From BOG-908 sp965199235 (GTDB lineage Bacteria; Pseudomonadota; Alphaproteobacteria; Acetobacterales; Acetobacteraceae), in the NCBI GenBank assembly GCA_965199235.1, contig CBDAQU010000002.1, positions 3,385,085 to 3,449,084 on the forward strand: a stretch of 64,000 bases of DNA, given 5' to 3'. The notes beneath the pieces were generated by a model. The model was not told where the DNA came from and made no database searches. It was given only the letters and a program-made list of their open reading frames with translations. Numbering within the stretch: the stretch's first letter is position 1; each line of letters starts with the position of its first letter. A program made the translations under genes and the position numbers. This document shows, in pieces, positions 1 to 12,737 of the stretch.

Positions 1-615
1 GATGGCGCCCTGTTCCATGCCGGCCTGGTGCTGGGTGGAGAGCACCACGCTGGTCGCAGCAACCGGCTTGCCGTCTACGTAGCGCAGGGTGACCTGGCTT
101 TTCGCGTCCGGCAGCAGGCCGGCGACACGGGCGTCGCCAGCGCGGCGCAGCTCGCTGATCGTGCGCAGGATCAGGTGGGCGTAGTGGATGGGCGCGGGCA
201 TCAGGCTGTCGGTTTCGGTGGTGGCGTAGCCGAACATGATACCCTGGTCGCCTGCGCCCTCGTCCTTGTTGCCGGCGCTGTCGACGCCGGCTGCGATGTC
301 GGCACTCTGGGCGTGCAGGTGGCACTCGACCTGGGCGTGGCGCCAGGAGAAGCCCTCCTGGTCGTAACCGATGTCGCGCACCGCCTCGCGCGCCAGGTGA
401 ATCAGCTGGTCGGGGGTGACGCTGGCTGGGCCGCGTGTCTCGCCGGCCAGGATGATGCGGTTGGTGGTGACCATCGTTTCGCAGGCGACGCGGGCCTGCG
501 GGTCGGCGGCGAGAAAGGCGTCTAGCACGGTGTCGCTGATGCGGTCGGCGACCTTGTCAGGATGGCCCTCGGAGACCGATTCGGACGTGAACAGAAAATC
601 GCCCTTGTCGCGCAT
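1..615 (-). CDS. metK: S-adenosylmethionine synthetase, N-terminal part (cut by window edge)
   Basis: Makes S-adenosylmethionine from methionine and ATP in the cytoplasm. The 205 visible codons start MRDKGDFLFTSESVSEGHPDK, with the family's GHPDKVADRISD motif near residue 18 and a later GAGDQGIMFGYAT motif, both diagnostic of MetK. The frame is open to base 1, so the C-terminal half, about half of a normal MetK, lies outside. The ATG at 615 is the natural start, since the conserved FTSESVSEGHP follows directly. The 333 bp upstream up to the flavin reductase stop are non-coding and may be a regulatory leader. Confidence 0.96.
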   Translation of the reverse strand, partial: MRDKGDFLFTSESVSEGHPDKVADRISDTVLDAFLAADPQARVACETMVTTNRIILAGETRGPASVTPDQLIHLAREAVRDIGYDQEGFSWRHAQVECHLHAQSADIAAGVDSAGNKDEGAGDQGIMFGYATTETDSLMPAPIHYAHLILRTISELRRAGDARVAGLLPDAKSQVTLRYVDGKPVAATSVVLSTQHQAGMEQGAI

Positions 616-948
616 GGTGTTTTGGTGTCCGTCCAAGCCAGGGGTGGGACGCAGTTCGCCGGCGCCGACCGGGACGGGCGCCGCTGGTGCGGGCCGCTGC
701 ATGGCCGATTGGAGGCGGGGGGTCAAGGTTGCGGGTGCGAGCCGCCAGGAGGCGCACGACCTTGCACGCCGCATCGCAACCGAGAAAGGCGATCGAGGCT
801 ACAAAGTGCACGACCCCCGAGCGACCGCTTGGGCCTCCGCGCTGGTGCCAGGCTTCCCCACTGGACCTCGATTCGGAGCCGTCCGAGTTTTGCCGAGGAT
901 CGTCAAACCCGACACCTCGGACCATTAGGGTGGGATGCCGTTGGACCA
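616..948 (-). promoter_or_regulatory. Long non-coding leader of metK with alternative stems
   Basis: No credible gene lies in these 333 bp. Two stems compete for the same bases: 881-887 (GTCCGAG) can pair with 916-922 (CTCGGAC), while 893-898 (CCGAGG) can pair with 915-920 (CCTCGG). Many alphaproteobacteria control metK with SAM- or SAH-sensing leaders, so a switch is plausible. I could not match it to a known riboswitch class, and it may simply be the end of the upstream transcript. Confidence 0.25.
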
Positions 949-1458
949 TCACCCGCCATAGAAAATAGTCCGCCCCATGTCGGCCAGATGCAAAATCATC
1001 TGGTCCGGCCGGTCCTGCTGGGGCAGGCGCAGATGGGTGTGGGCCACCTCGGCGATGAACGGATGGTGGTCGCCGTACTCGATAACGGCGCGGACGGTGC
1101 ATTCCAGCACACCGACGGCATCGTGCAGCAGGGGGAGGCCGGTGTGGTGGGAGCGTGTAAAACCCCAGCCGGAGAGGGTGTCGCCTTCCAGCGTGGCGGG
1201 ACGGGTCTGGAAGGCAAATGCCTCGCCGGCGTCGTCCTTGCCGAGCATGTGCAGGGCGAAGTGCCCGGTGTCGCGGATGGCGGTGCAGGCCAGCCCGCCG
1301 GCGGGCAGGGCGACCATGAGCAGGGCAGGGTGGAACGAGGTTTGCGTCACCCAGTGCGCGGTGGCCGCGACCGGCGCGCCTGCGGTGTCCAAAGCGGTCA
1401 CCACATGCGCGCCGTAAGGGATCATCCGCAGCACGAAGCGCTGGTCGGGCATCTCCAT
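949..1458 (-). CDS. Flavin reductase family protein
   Basis: A 169-residue protein of the flavin-reductase-like, FMN-binding split-barrel family. Members reduce flavin with NAD(P)H, often to feed a monooxygenase. The start MPDQRFVLRMIPYG, the segment TAHWVTQTSFHPALLMVALP and the later GWGFTRSHHTGLPLLHDA fit the family's flavin-binding strands, and the length is typical for a single domain. It lies 17 bp downstream of cysK on the same strand and is probably co-transcribed. No monooxygenase partner is visible, so the substrate is unknown. Confidence 0.8.
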   Translation of the reverse strand: MEMPDQRFVLRMIPYGAHVVTALDTAGAPVAATAHWVTQTSFHPALLMVALPAGGLACTAIRDTGHFALHMLGKDDAGEAFAFQTRPATLEGDTLSGWGFTRSHHTGLPLLHDAVGVLECTVRAVIEYGDHHPFIAEVAHTHLRLPQQDRPDQMILHLADMGRTIFYGG

Positions 1459-1475
1459 CGTAGCGTTTTGGGAGG

Positions 1476-2465
<990 letters not shown>

Positions 2466-2543
2466 GGTCCGGGTCCTTCTGGCGACTGACGGCTGACGAC
2501 TGACATCTGGTAACTGACCGATGCTTTCGCCAAACTGGCTGCC

Positions 2544-3227
2544 ATGTCCAGGCGGCACTTCGACGTCACGCCAGATCTCATGCTGCGCGCCTACCGCGCC
2601 GGGCTGTTCCCGATGGCCGAGACGCGCCGTGGGGACAGGCTTTACTGGCTGGATCCGGAGCTGCGCGGCATCCTGCCGCTGGACGGGTTCCACCTGCCGA
2701 GACGGCTGCGGCGGACGGTCACCAATGGCGGGTTCGAGGTGGTGTGCGACGCCGAGTTCGCGCGCGTGATCGCGCTGTGTGCGGCGCCCGGCGAGGGGCG
2801 GGAGGACACCTGGATCAACCGCGACATCGAGCGGCTTTTCACGGCTTTGCACCTGCGTGGCCACGCCCATAGCGTTGAGGTCCGGCTGGACGGGGCGCTG
2901 GCGGGCGGGCTTTACGGGGTGGTGCTGGGCGGCGTGTTCTTCGGCGAGAGCATGTTCAGCCTGGCGCGCGACGCGAGCAAGGTGGCGCTTGTGCATCTGG
3001 TCGCACGGCTGCGCCTGGGCGGGTTCACCCTTCTGGACACCCAGTTCGTGACCGCGCACCTGACCCAGTTCGGCGCGGTCGAGGTGCCGCGGGAGGAGTA
3101 CAAGCTGATGCTGGAGCGGGCGGCCAGCGTGCCGGCGCGGTGGGTGGGCGACCCGGACCCAGAGGCGCTGCGGGACGAGATCGCCCGGCTGGGGCGGGGG
3201 GAGGATGGCGAGGGTTCGACGTCTTGA
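2544..3227 (+). CDS. aat: Leucyl/phenylalanyl-tRNA--protein transferase
   Basis: Transfers Leu or Phe from tRNA to N-terminal Arg or Lys of proteins, marking them for ClpAP in the N-end rule pathway. The 227 residues show the family's opening (DLMLRAYRAGLFPMAE), the WLDPELRGILPLDGFH block, the WINRDIERLF segment, and the GGLYGVVLGGVFFGESMFS core near residue 120, followed by LLDTQFVTAHL. Length and order match Aat. A run of small exported proteins follows on the same strand after 31 bp. Confidence 0.95.
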   Translation: MSRRHFDVTPDLMLRAYRAGLFPMAETRRGDRLYWLDPELRGILPLDGFHLPRRLRRTVTNGGFEVVCDAEFARVIALCAAPGEGREDTWINRDIERLFTALHLRGHAHSVEVRLDGALAGGLYGVVLGGVFFGESMFSLARDASKVALVHLVARLRLGGFTLLDTQFVTAHLTQFGAVEVPREEYKLMLERAASVPARWVGDPDPEALRDEIARLGRGEDGEGSTS

Positions 3228-3258
3228 CCCGCTGCCCCCTGCACCGCACCTGCTGGCG

Positions 3259-3831
3259 ATGAGGACCTTCCTGGCGACCGTCTTGGCCTGGCTGCCCGCT
3301 GCTGCCATGGCCGCCACACCTTTGCTGGCGCCCAGTCGGGACGTGGTGGTGGACTACGTGGTTCACCCGCGCGACCACGCAGACCTGGCGGTGCAGGTCA
3401 GCGTTCAGGCGGGCGGGGCGCACCTGCGCATCACCAGCGCCGATCTGCCGACCGCCTTCCTGGTCGACCGGCCGGCGGGCGAGGCCGTCATCCTGCTGCC
3501 GCTGCTGAAACTCTACGCGACGGTCGGGATCGGGCGCTACGACCCGCAGCAGACCGTGTTGCGCGACGCCCGGTTCGAGCGGCATGGCCGGTCTGTGGTC
3601 GCCGGCCGATCCTGCGTGGATTGGACGGCCATGTCCGCGCGAGGCCAGGCAGCCGCGTGCATCACCGAGGACGGGGTGATCCTGCGCGGCACGGCCTCCG
3701 ACGCGCATGGGCGCCTGGGGTCGGTGCAGGCCAGCACGGTGCAATATGGCCAGTTGCCGCAGGAACTCTTCGCGCTGCCGGCAGACTACCACAACGCAGG
3801 CACGCTGCCTGTCGACGGGTTCGGCAGATGA
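3259..3831 (+). CDS. Exported protein of unknown function, paralogue 1
   Basis: A 190-residue protein starting at the ATG at 3259, which opens a clear signal peptide (MRTFLATVLAWLPAAAMAA). The mature part is beta-rich, with a VVVDYVVHP strand at the front and a CVDWTAMSARGQAAACITEDG block in the C-terminal half. The same layout recurs in the next gene, so the two are tandem paralogues. An upstream frame extension to 3205 overlaps aat and lacks signal character. I do not recognise a named function; the pattern resembles small periplasmic proteins of the DUF4412 kind. Confidence 0.75.
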   Translation: MRTFLATVLAWLPAAAMAATPLLAPSRDVVVDYVVHPRDHADLAVQVSVQAGGAHLRITSADLPTAFLVDRPAGEAVILLPLLKLYATVGIGRYDPQQTVLRDARFERHGRSVVAGRSCVDWTAMSARGQAAACITEDGVILRGTASDAHGRLGSVQASTVQYGQLPQELFALPADYHNAGTLPVDGFGR

Positions 3832-4382
3832 GGCGGACGGCCTGCGTGCTGATGGCCGCCCTGGCTGCAGCGCCGGCCGCCCGCGCGCAGGATGCGCCGC
3901 CTGGCAAGCCGACCCGCGACGTGGACGTGACGTACCGCGTGCCGGTGCCAGGCGCCGATAACGCGGCCCTGCTGCAGCGGCTGCGCTGGTCGGCATCGAT
4001 GCGCCGGCAGCGCGTGGATCTGCCCACCTCCGGCAACTGGATGGTGCTGGATTTCACGACGCATCGGATGGCGATGGTGCGCGACGACACGCGCGAGGTA
4101 GTGGATCTGCCGGCGCCGCCCTCGGCCGAGCTGGCCGGCGGGGGCGCCGGGTTCATGCGCACGGGATCCTCCACGGTAGCCGGCCTGGCCTGCACGCAGT
4201 GGCGCACGATCGACACGCGCGGGCAGGAGACGCTGGCCTGCTATACCGATGACGGCGTGCTGCTGCGGGCCACCGCTGGCACGCGCGTGCTGATGGAGGC
4301 GGTTGCGGTGAAATACGAGACCCAGGGCGAAGCGGTGTTTGACTTGCCGGCCGGATACACGCACCAGCAAGGCAAGACCTGA
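3828..4382 (+). CDS. Exported protein of unknown function, paralogue 2
   Basis: A 184-residue protein starting at the ATG at 3828, whose ATGA overlaps the stop of paralogue 1, so the pair is translationally coupled. It has a signal peptide ending near ARAQ at residue 20, a front strand DVDVTYRVPVPG, and a block CTQWRTIDTRGQETLACYTDDGV that matches the equivalent block of its neighbour. Two conserved cysteines bracket that block in both proteins, suggesting a disulfide in the periplasm. The function is unknown. Confidence 0.75.
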   Translation: MRRTACVLMAALAAAPAARAQDAPPGKPTRDVDVTYRVPVPGADNAALLQRLRWSASMRRQRVDLPTSGNWMVLDFTTHRMAMVRDDTREVVDLPAPPSAELAGGGAGFMRTGSSTVAGLACTQWRTIDTRGQETLACYTDDGVLLRATAGTRVLMEAVAVKYETQGEAVFDLPAGYTHQQGKT

Positions 4383-4404
4383 CACGATCTTGCGGGGACT
4401 GCCG

Positions 4405-4839
4405 ATGAACGCTGGTCTGATCGTCCTGTTCGGTGGCGCGCTGGCAGTATTCGCCGGGGGCGCCCGAGGAGAGACGCTGAAGCTGGTGGAGCGGGCGCTG
4501 GGCAACGCCACTCACGTGCATGGCGGCACGTCGGCCGACAATGTGGGCGACATACTGACGTTCTCAAACCCGGTCTACGACGCGGCCGACGCCGTCAAAC
4601 TCGGCTTCGACCAGGGCTATTGCGTGCGGCTGGTGGTGGGACAGTCTTACGAGTGCCACTGGACGCTGAGCCTGGCGCAAGGGCAGATCGCGGTGGACGG
4701 GCCGTTTCTGGACGCAGGCGATTCGGTGCTGGCGGTGACAGGGGGCACCGGGGCGTATAGCGGAGCGCGCGGGGAGATGAAACTGCACGCAAGGGACGCG
4801 AAAGGGTCGGCTTACGACTATACTTATACGCTGAAGTGA
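4405..4839 (+). CDS. Exported allene-oxide-cyclase-like beta-barrel protein
   Basis: A 144-residue protein from the ATG at 4405, with a short signal peptide (MNAGLIVLFGGALAVFAGGARG). The mature part resembles the allene oxide cyclase/dirigent eight-strand barrel: NVGDILTFSNPVYDA at the start, then GYCVRLVVGQSYECHW, DGPFLDAGDSVLAVTGGTGAYSGARGEM and a final YDYTYTL strand. Bacterial members have no settled role, so no reaction is assigned. It lies 22 bp after the paralogue pair and overlaps the next start. Confidence 0.7.
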   Translation: MNAGLIVLFGGALAVFAGGARGETLKLVERALGNATHVHGGTSADNVGDILTFSNPVYDAADAVKLGFDQGYCVRLVVGQSYECHWTLSLAQGQIAVDGPFLDAGDSVLAVTGGTGAYSGARGEMKLHARDAKGSAYDYTYTLK

Positions 4840-5594
4840 TCAGCTTCGTCATTTGCGGCGTCGAGCATAGTGGAACAACGCTTGTGTCGGACCTGTTCAG
4901 GCAGGACCCTCACGTGGATTCCGGGTTCGAGGTTGGCGTGCTGCTGGGCTCGACGCCGCGCCGGTTTCCACGGACCCTGCCTTATGCCCGCAACATCCTG
5001 CAAGGCTGGAACATCACCAGCACCGAACTCGCATGCTGTTGCGACACCGATTCGTTTGAGGAGTTCTATGTCCGGCTCAAGGATCTCAGCCGCGGTTTGA
5101 AAGCACCTACGGCGAGGATTTTCGACAAGACGCCACGGTACTTGGCCTATCTCGACAGCTGCCTGAAGAAAGTGTCCGTACCCTTTGTGGTGACCTACAA
5201 GGACCCCCGGGCGATCGTGTTTTCCGACTTCAAGCGGTCTGGCCAACAGAATTTCGACCGTTGGTTCGAGGAATACGCCCTTTTGAAACTGGGATACCTG
5301 CAGCAGCTCTACGCGCACTACAGGAGCAGGGCGGCTCGAAGCAGACGTGTTCTACGTGTGAGCCTGGAGCATCTCTGCCTGCACCCCAGGACCGCGTCGG
5401 AGCAGCTGTTTTCCCATTGCGGCGAGAAATTTTCTCTCAAATACCTGCTTTTCGAGAATTCGAGGTTCCTGGGCGATCGTGCCGCATCGATCTCCCCGCG
5501 GCTGCCGTTCGAGTACCTCACGAGCCTGACGAGCGAGCAAAACAGGTCGATCCTACGGCTTTTCTCCGATCTCGACGAATGGTTCTACGACTGA
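4836..5594 (+). CDS. Sulfotransferase family protein
   Basis: A 252-residue protein with a PAPS-dependent sulfotransferase layout. The N-terminal ISFVICGVEHSGTTLVSDLF is the 5'-phosphosulfate loop, and VTYKDPRAIVFSDFKRS near residue 125 is the 3'-phosphate-binding strand and loop. The start is a GTG whose GTGA overlaps the previous stop. The acceptor is unknown; a glycan is plausible because the convergent neighbour resembles a polysaccharide-locus methyltransferase. Its last 42 bp overlap the end of that opposite-strand gene. Confidence 0.8.
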   Translation: MISFVICGVEHSGTTLVSDLFRQDPHVDSGFEVGVLLGSTPRRFPRTLPYARNILQGWNITSTELACCCDTDSFEEFYVRLKDLSRGLKAPTARIFDKTPRYLAYLDSCLKKVSVPFVVTYKDPRAIVFSDFKRSGQQNFDRWFEEYALLKLGYLQQLYAHYRSRAARSRRVLRVSLEHLCLHPRTASEQLFSHCGEKFSLKYLLFENSRFLGDRAASISPRLPFEYLTSLTSEQNRSILRLFSDLDEWFYD

Positions 5595-6656
5595 CCGGCG
5601 TCTTTGCGCGTGGTCCGTTCCGCCGGCCAGGCGCCGCAACGGCGCGGTGATGCGCCAACTCGTCGATTTCAGGAACGTTTCACGCTCGTGCTCCAGCGCG
5701 ATGAGCTCCTGCGAGAACTCGTTCAGCTGACCGTGCACTGCCTCCACGCATGCGGTCAGGCGATCGATCTCGACGGCAGACGACCCTGCTCGTGTCGCGT
5801 GAGCGGTGTTCTCCGTGGTGAGCGCGGCGATCTCGGCGTCACGCGCGGCCAGGTCGGCACGAAGCTGGGCGAGCAGCTCCGAGTGGACCCTGGCCGCTTG
5901 CAGTCTTAGGTCTGTCGAATTATCGGCCTCGCGATCTCGTTGACCTGAGACGACCCAGTGACGGCCCAGAGTGGAAAAACGATGGCGGATCACGGCCGCA
6001 TCATCGTCGCGCAGGGTGCAGATCTCTCTGACGGCGCCGCCGACGGCGTCCCCGACAATGAGCATTCCGAGGCCCTCTCCGTGGATGAATTCAAAGTGGG
6101 GGTAATCCGCCGAGACGTCTCTCCAGAAACGCCACGCGCCACGATCGTCCTCACGCAGGATCGTGGCATGGATGAGCACGACGGCACGCGCCGAAAGTTT
6201 TGGCAGCCAATCGAGGACCATCTTTGCGACGTCTTGGCGCTGCTGCACGATGTTGATGTGCAGGAGGTCGACACTCGCGTCGGGAACGAATTCCAGGGCT
6301 TCTTCAGACGCGCAGTGCAGCACGGTAACGATGGAGGTGTAGTGCCGGTCAAGGAATTTCTTCAGCTCGGCGATGGCGGTGCTGTTTGCATCGGCATCGT
6401 TGCATTGCATGGCGGCCACCGCGCGGGTGCTGATCTTGCACCTGAGCACCGCCTCGCAGAAGGCGGCAAGGGACACGCCGCTGCGCGTGCCAATCTCGAC
6501 GATGCTGGCGGGCCGGTGCGCGTTGACAAGCCAATGTCCGAACGGCACGTGTGCCAGCCAGGCGCTCTCTACCCCCAGCCGGGTCGGTGGCCAGAAAAGC
6601 GGGTCCAGCATGTCCGTCGTGAGAGCGGAGAGACTGACTCTTGTGCTGATCTCCAT
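5553..6656 (-). CDS. Class I SAM methyltransferase with C-terminal coiled coil
   Basis: A 367-residue protein from the ATG at 6656, chosen because GGTGGAG lies 5-11 bases upstream. The frame is open to 6845, but that extension is a low-complexity Cys/Ala/Arg stretch. The N-terminal domain has the SAM-binding motif SIVEIGTRSGVSLAAF, and a DLLHINI strand, like Methyltransf_24 proteins. Residues from about 265 form a heptad-rich coiled coil ending in FLKSTSWRITAPLRRL, a tail typical of capsule and O-antigen loci. Its end overlaps the convergent sulfotransferase by 42 bp. The substrate is unknown. Confidence 0.75.
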   Translation of the reverse strand: MEISTRVSLSALTTDMLDPLFWPPTRLGVESAWLAHVPFGHWLVNAHRPASIVEIGTRSGVSLAAFCEAVLRCKISTRAVAAMQCNDADANSTAIAELKKFLDRHYTSIVTVLHCASEEALEFVPDASVDLLHINIVQQRQDVAKMVLDWLPKLSARAVVLIHATILREDDRGAWRFWRDVSADYPHFEFIHGEGLGMLIVGDAVGGAVREICTLRDDDAAVIRHRFSTLGRHWVVSGQRDREADNSTDLRLQAARVHSELLAQLRADLAARDAEIAALTTENTAHATRAGSSAVEIDRLTACVEAVHGQLNEFSQELIALEHERETFLKSTSWRITAPLRRLAGGTDHAQRRRSVVEPFVEIGEKP

Positions 6657-6896
6657 TCCGTCTCCACCTGGCATCCGGTACCGCTCCGATGCCTTTGCAA
6701 TGCTGCGCAGGGCGCAACGCTGCGCGGCTGCACAGGTCGCAATGCTGCGCGACTGCGCAGAGCCGCGCCGAACCGGACGCATTGCCAGCGCAATGTTCTG
6801 CACCACACGCCCATAGCTGTCCACCAGGCCCGTCCATCGTATCACAACGTCGATGTCAGGGCGTCCTTATACCCGGACGGATCCCTCCCGGACCGC

Positions 6897-10115
<3,219 letters not shown>

Positions 10116-10118
10116 CAG

Positions 10119-10206
10119 AAGGCAAGCGCTTCTTTTTTGCAAAGAAGAAGCAAAAAACTCCTATGGATAAAAGTTCTTCGGTTCTTTCTTTCAAGAAAGA
10201 ACATCT
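10119..10206. repeat. A/T-hairpin intergenic repeat, family 2, copy 1
   Basis: Sits between imuB and dnaE2. It contains two hairpins: a left one around 10129-10155 (CTTCTTTTTTGC and GAAGAAGC) and a right one near 10180-10201 with 10-base arms GTTCTTTCTT/AAGAAAGAAC. It opens with AAGGCAAG like the second copy at 37420-37530. The order of hairpins and the AAAAAAC motif between them are shared, so the two are members of one family. Confidence 0.75.
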
Positions 10207-10208
10207 TC

Positions 10209-11768
10209 CTATCCAATCCCATGCAGAAACCACTGCAGATCCCCGGTCGGCTCGTTCTCCCCATCCCCCCGGCGGAACAACCAGAACCGCTGCCCGGCCT
10301 CGTCCTCCACGCGAAAATAATCGCGCACCGCCCAGGTTTCGGCGTCGTGGCACCACCACTCGCCGAACACACGCTCCGGCCCGTCGGCGCGGCGCACACG
10401 ATGCGGGCGCCTGCGCCAGGTGAAGCGCACCGGCGCGTGGTCCGGCAGCAGGGCCACCGCGTCCACGTGGTATGGCGGGGTGAACAGGCGCGGCGGCCTG
10501 GGCAGGCGGTCGGGCCAGCTGACGCCCTCGGCTGCCGCCAGCGGCTGTATCGCGCGCAGGCAGCGTTCGGGCACGTCGCTCTGCACCGGCCGCATGCGAA
10601 AGATGCGGTCGGGCCCCAGTCGGTTCATCAGCGTGTCGATCAACGTCGAAAGAGGGGGCAAGCCGGACAGGTCTGGCGCACGCGCGGTCACGCACAGCTC
10701 GGAGACGCCCTGCCGCGCGCCCAATGCGCTGGTGAGCGGGGCGGACAAACAGACGGACTCGATGCCGAACCCTGGGTCTATGCCTTCGATCTGCACGGTG
10801 AGCAGGCGTGTCAAATGGGCGGCGTCGCGCGTCGGCTGGGCGGTGCCGACGCGGATCGCCTGGGCCAGGCCGTCCACGCGCTGGAACACCAAATCCAGCC
10901 GGGAAGCGCCCAAGCCACGCTGGTGGAGTTTTTCGCACAGGCGTTCGGCCAGCAGGGCGGTGATGCGCGCCAAATCCTCCGGGGTGGCAATCGGTTCGGG
11001 AAAACCCTGGCGGGTGCGCGGCATGTCGGCCGGCGCGACAGGCTCGATCGGTTCGGGCACGCTGCCCAGCGCCTGGTCCAGGCGGCGGAGCACGGCGCCC
11101 CCCAGGCGCTTGGCCATCGGCGCGCGCGGGGCGGCCATCAGTTGGCCGATGCTGTCGAAGCCGAGCGTGCGCAGGGCGGCCAGGGTATCCTCCGGCAGAC
11201 GCAGGGCAGCCGGCGGCAGCGGTGAAAGGGCAGCGCGCGCACTGCCGGGCGGGTCTATGGTGATCGGTGCGGCGGCGTGGCGTGCCAGCGCGTGGGCGGC
11301 GCCCGGCGTGTCGGCGATGGCCGCACGGCTGGCGATGCCGGCGCCGGCCAGGCGCGCGGTCAGCCCGGTGAGCAGATCCTCCTCGCCGCCGAACAGGTGG
11401 GTGCAGCCGGTCACGTCCATCCACACGCCGTCTGGCGCGCTGGGGGCGGCCAGCGGGGTGTAGTGGCGCAGGCACCAGGCGGCCAGGCGCTGCAGGGCGG
11501 CCGCATCGCCAGCCGGGTCGGCTTCCTCGATGACGAGGTCAGGGACCAGCGCCTGGGCGTGCGCCACCGCCATGCCGGCGCGCAGGCCGAGTGCTGCCGC
11601 GCGCGCATCCACCGCCATCACCAGCCGGCGGGAGCCTTCGCGGCCAGCGGTCAGCACAGGGGCCGCGTCAAGCGACACGGCTGATGGGAGCGCCTCCGAC
11701 ACGACGCGACGCCGCAGCCGGTCCGTGGGCCAGCTCGGCAGGAACAGCGAGACGACCCTGCGCATCAC
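10209..11768 (-). CDS. imuB: ImuB, Y-family polymerase-like protein of the mutasome
   Basis: A 519-residue homologue of Y-family DNA polymerases that bridges DnaE2, ImuA and the sliding clamp in SOS mutagenesis. The start MMRRVVSLFLPSWPTDRLRR is typical. Where active Y-family polymerases have an SxDE signature, this protein reads DGVWMDVTGCTHLFGG, so the catalytic acids are missing, as expected for ImuB. The helix-hairpin-helix region (LGFDSIGQLMAAPRAPMAKR) lies near residue 205. It overlaps imuA by 101 bp, which couples their translation. Confidence 0.93.
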   Translation of the reverse strand: MMRRVVSLFLPSWPTDRLRRRVVSEALPSAVSLDAAPVLTAGREGSRRLVMAVDARAAALGLRAGMAVAHAQALVPDLVIEEADPAGDAAALQRLAAWCLRHYTPLAAPSAPDGVWMDVTGCTHLFGGEEDLLTGLTARLAGAGIASRAAIADTPGAAHALARHAAAPITIDPPGSARAALSPLPPAALRLPEDTLAALRTLGFDSIGQLMAAPRAPMAKRLGGAVLRRLDQALGSVPEPIEPVAPADMPRTRQGFPEPIATPEDLARITALLAERLCEKLHQRGLGASRLDLVFQRVDGLAQAIRVGTAQPTRDAAHLTRLLTVQIEGIDPGFGIESVCLSAPLTSALGARQGVSELCVTARAPDLSGLPPLSTLIDTLMNRLGPDRIFRMRPVQSDVPERCLRAIQPLAAAEGVSWPDRLPRPPRLFTPPYHVDAVALLPDHAPVRFTWRRRPHRVRRADGPERVFGEWWCHDAETWAVRDYFRVEDEAGQRFWLFRRGDGENEPTGDLQWFLHGIG

Positions 11769-12441
11769 ATGCCTCCATCATCCAGGTTTTTGCGCCCGCA
11801 TTGCGGCAGCGCGAGAGGTCAACCTGCCAGCGGGCGCGCCCGATGCCAGGCACCGGCAGCGGTGCGGAGGGCATCGGCGTCACGCACCAGCGGCTGTAGG
11901 CGGCGTTAAGGGCGGCATCCTCCGGCTTGCCCTCAGGGCGGCGCCGCAGGGCCAGCGCCATCACGCCGGTCCTCTCCGCCGCCAGGACAAGGCGGCGGGA
12001 GGCAGTCATCCGCAGGCGCGCGACTTCGCCTAACACGGCGGACAGGCCCGGGTGGCGCAACGCCTCCTCCATGACCAGCAGCACGCCGTCGTCGTCGTCT
12101 GCCACCGCGTGGATAACCCGGTCCGGATGCAGGCCGGCGCAGGCCAGGCCGGGGGCGAACAGGTCGCGGCGCGTGCTGCACCACAGCACGGGGCGGTGCA
12201 GGCTGGATTGGGTCAGGCGGGCCAGGATGCCGGCGGCGAACAGGCTGGCGGCAGCGCCATGCGCGGCGTCCGCGCCACCGCCGCTGATTTCGTGCAGGGC
12301 GGCGTGCGGCAGGCCTCGCTCTGGCAGGTGAGCGTCGATCTGCGCTATGCCGAACGGCAGCGCCTGGCCCTGGCGGGCGGACGGGCGTTCCAGCAGGCGG
12401 ATGCGGCACCGCAGCGCATCAATGGTGGCCAGGGATGACAT
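11668..12441 (-). CDS. imuA: ImuA, RecA-like accessory protein of the mutasome
   Basis: First gene of the imuA-imuB-dnaE2 SOS mutagenesis cassette. The 257-residue RecA-like protein helps ImuB and DnaE2 in translesion synthesis. It shows LPHAALHEISGGGADAAHG near residue 45, where family members have a divergent Walker-A region, and the tail RARWQVDLSRCRNAGAKTW. A LexA box ends only 4 bp before the annotated ATG, so the mRNA is either leaderless or the true start lies further in; the next conserved region begins near residue 25. Confidence 0.9.
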   Translation of the reverse strand: MSSLATIDALRCRIRLLERPSARQGQALPFGIAQIDAHLPERGLPHAALHEISGGGADAAHGAAASLFAAGILARLTQSSLHRPVLWCSTRRDLFAPGLACAGLHPDRVIHAVADDDDGVLLVMEEALRHPGLSAVLGEVARLRMTASRRLVLAAERTGVMALALRRRPEGKPEDAALNAAYSRWCVTPMPSAPLPVPGIGRARWQVDLSRCRNAGAKTWMMEACDAQGRLAVPAELAHGPAAASRRVGGAPISRVA

Positions 12442-12444
12442 GGT

Positions 12445-12459
12445 GTTCGCACTTTGTTC
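12445..12459 (-). promoter_or_regulatory. LexA (SOS) box of imuA-imuB-dnaE2
   Basis: GTTC at 12445-12448 and GTTC at 12456-12459 are separated by exactly seven bases. This is the alphaproteobacterial LexA site (GTTC-N7-GTTC, GAAC-N7-GAAC on the gene strand). It lies directly before imuA, as expected for a damage-induced cassette. Both half-sites are perfect. Confidence 0.85.
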
Positions 12460-12737
12460 TCATGTGCCTGGGCCGTCAACCCGGTGCGTGCTTCCTGGCG
12501 CGGACGCGTATGGCAGCCGGTGGCGATGGCCGGCGGCACGCTGCGGCAGTCGCGGATCATCGGCAATCTGTATCCGCCTTGCGTAACCGTTTGCGCGGGA
12601 CGATGCAGCTTTCCTGGGCCTGATGCGAGCCTGCAACGCTCAACAGCGGCGTGCGCTGCGCCCCGATGCCCTCGTGCTGTGCGGCCCATCAAGGGACGAT
12701 GCGCGCACGTCATGCCTCCACCCGGCCGTGGAGGTAC
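12460..12737. other. Intergenic gap without recognisable gene
   Basis: About 280 bp between imuA and the convergently placed DUF3108 gene region. Only short open frames cross it and none looks like protein by composition or motif. No repeat-family copy was found here. Confidence 0.5.
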
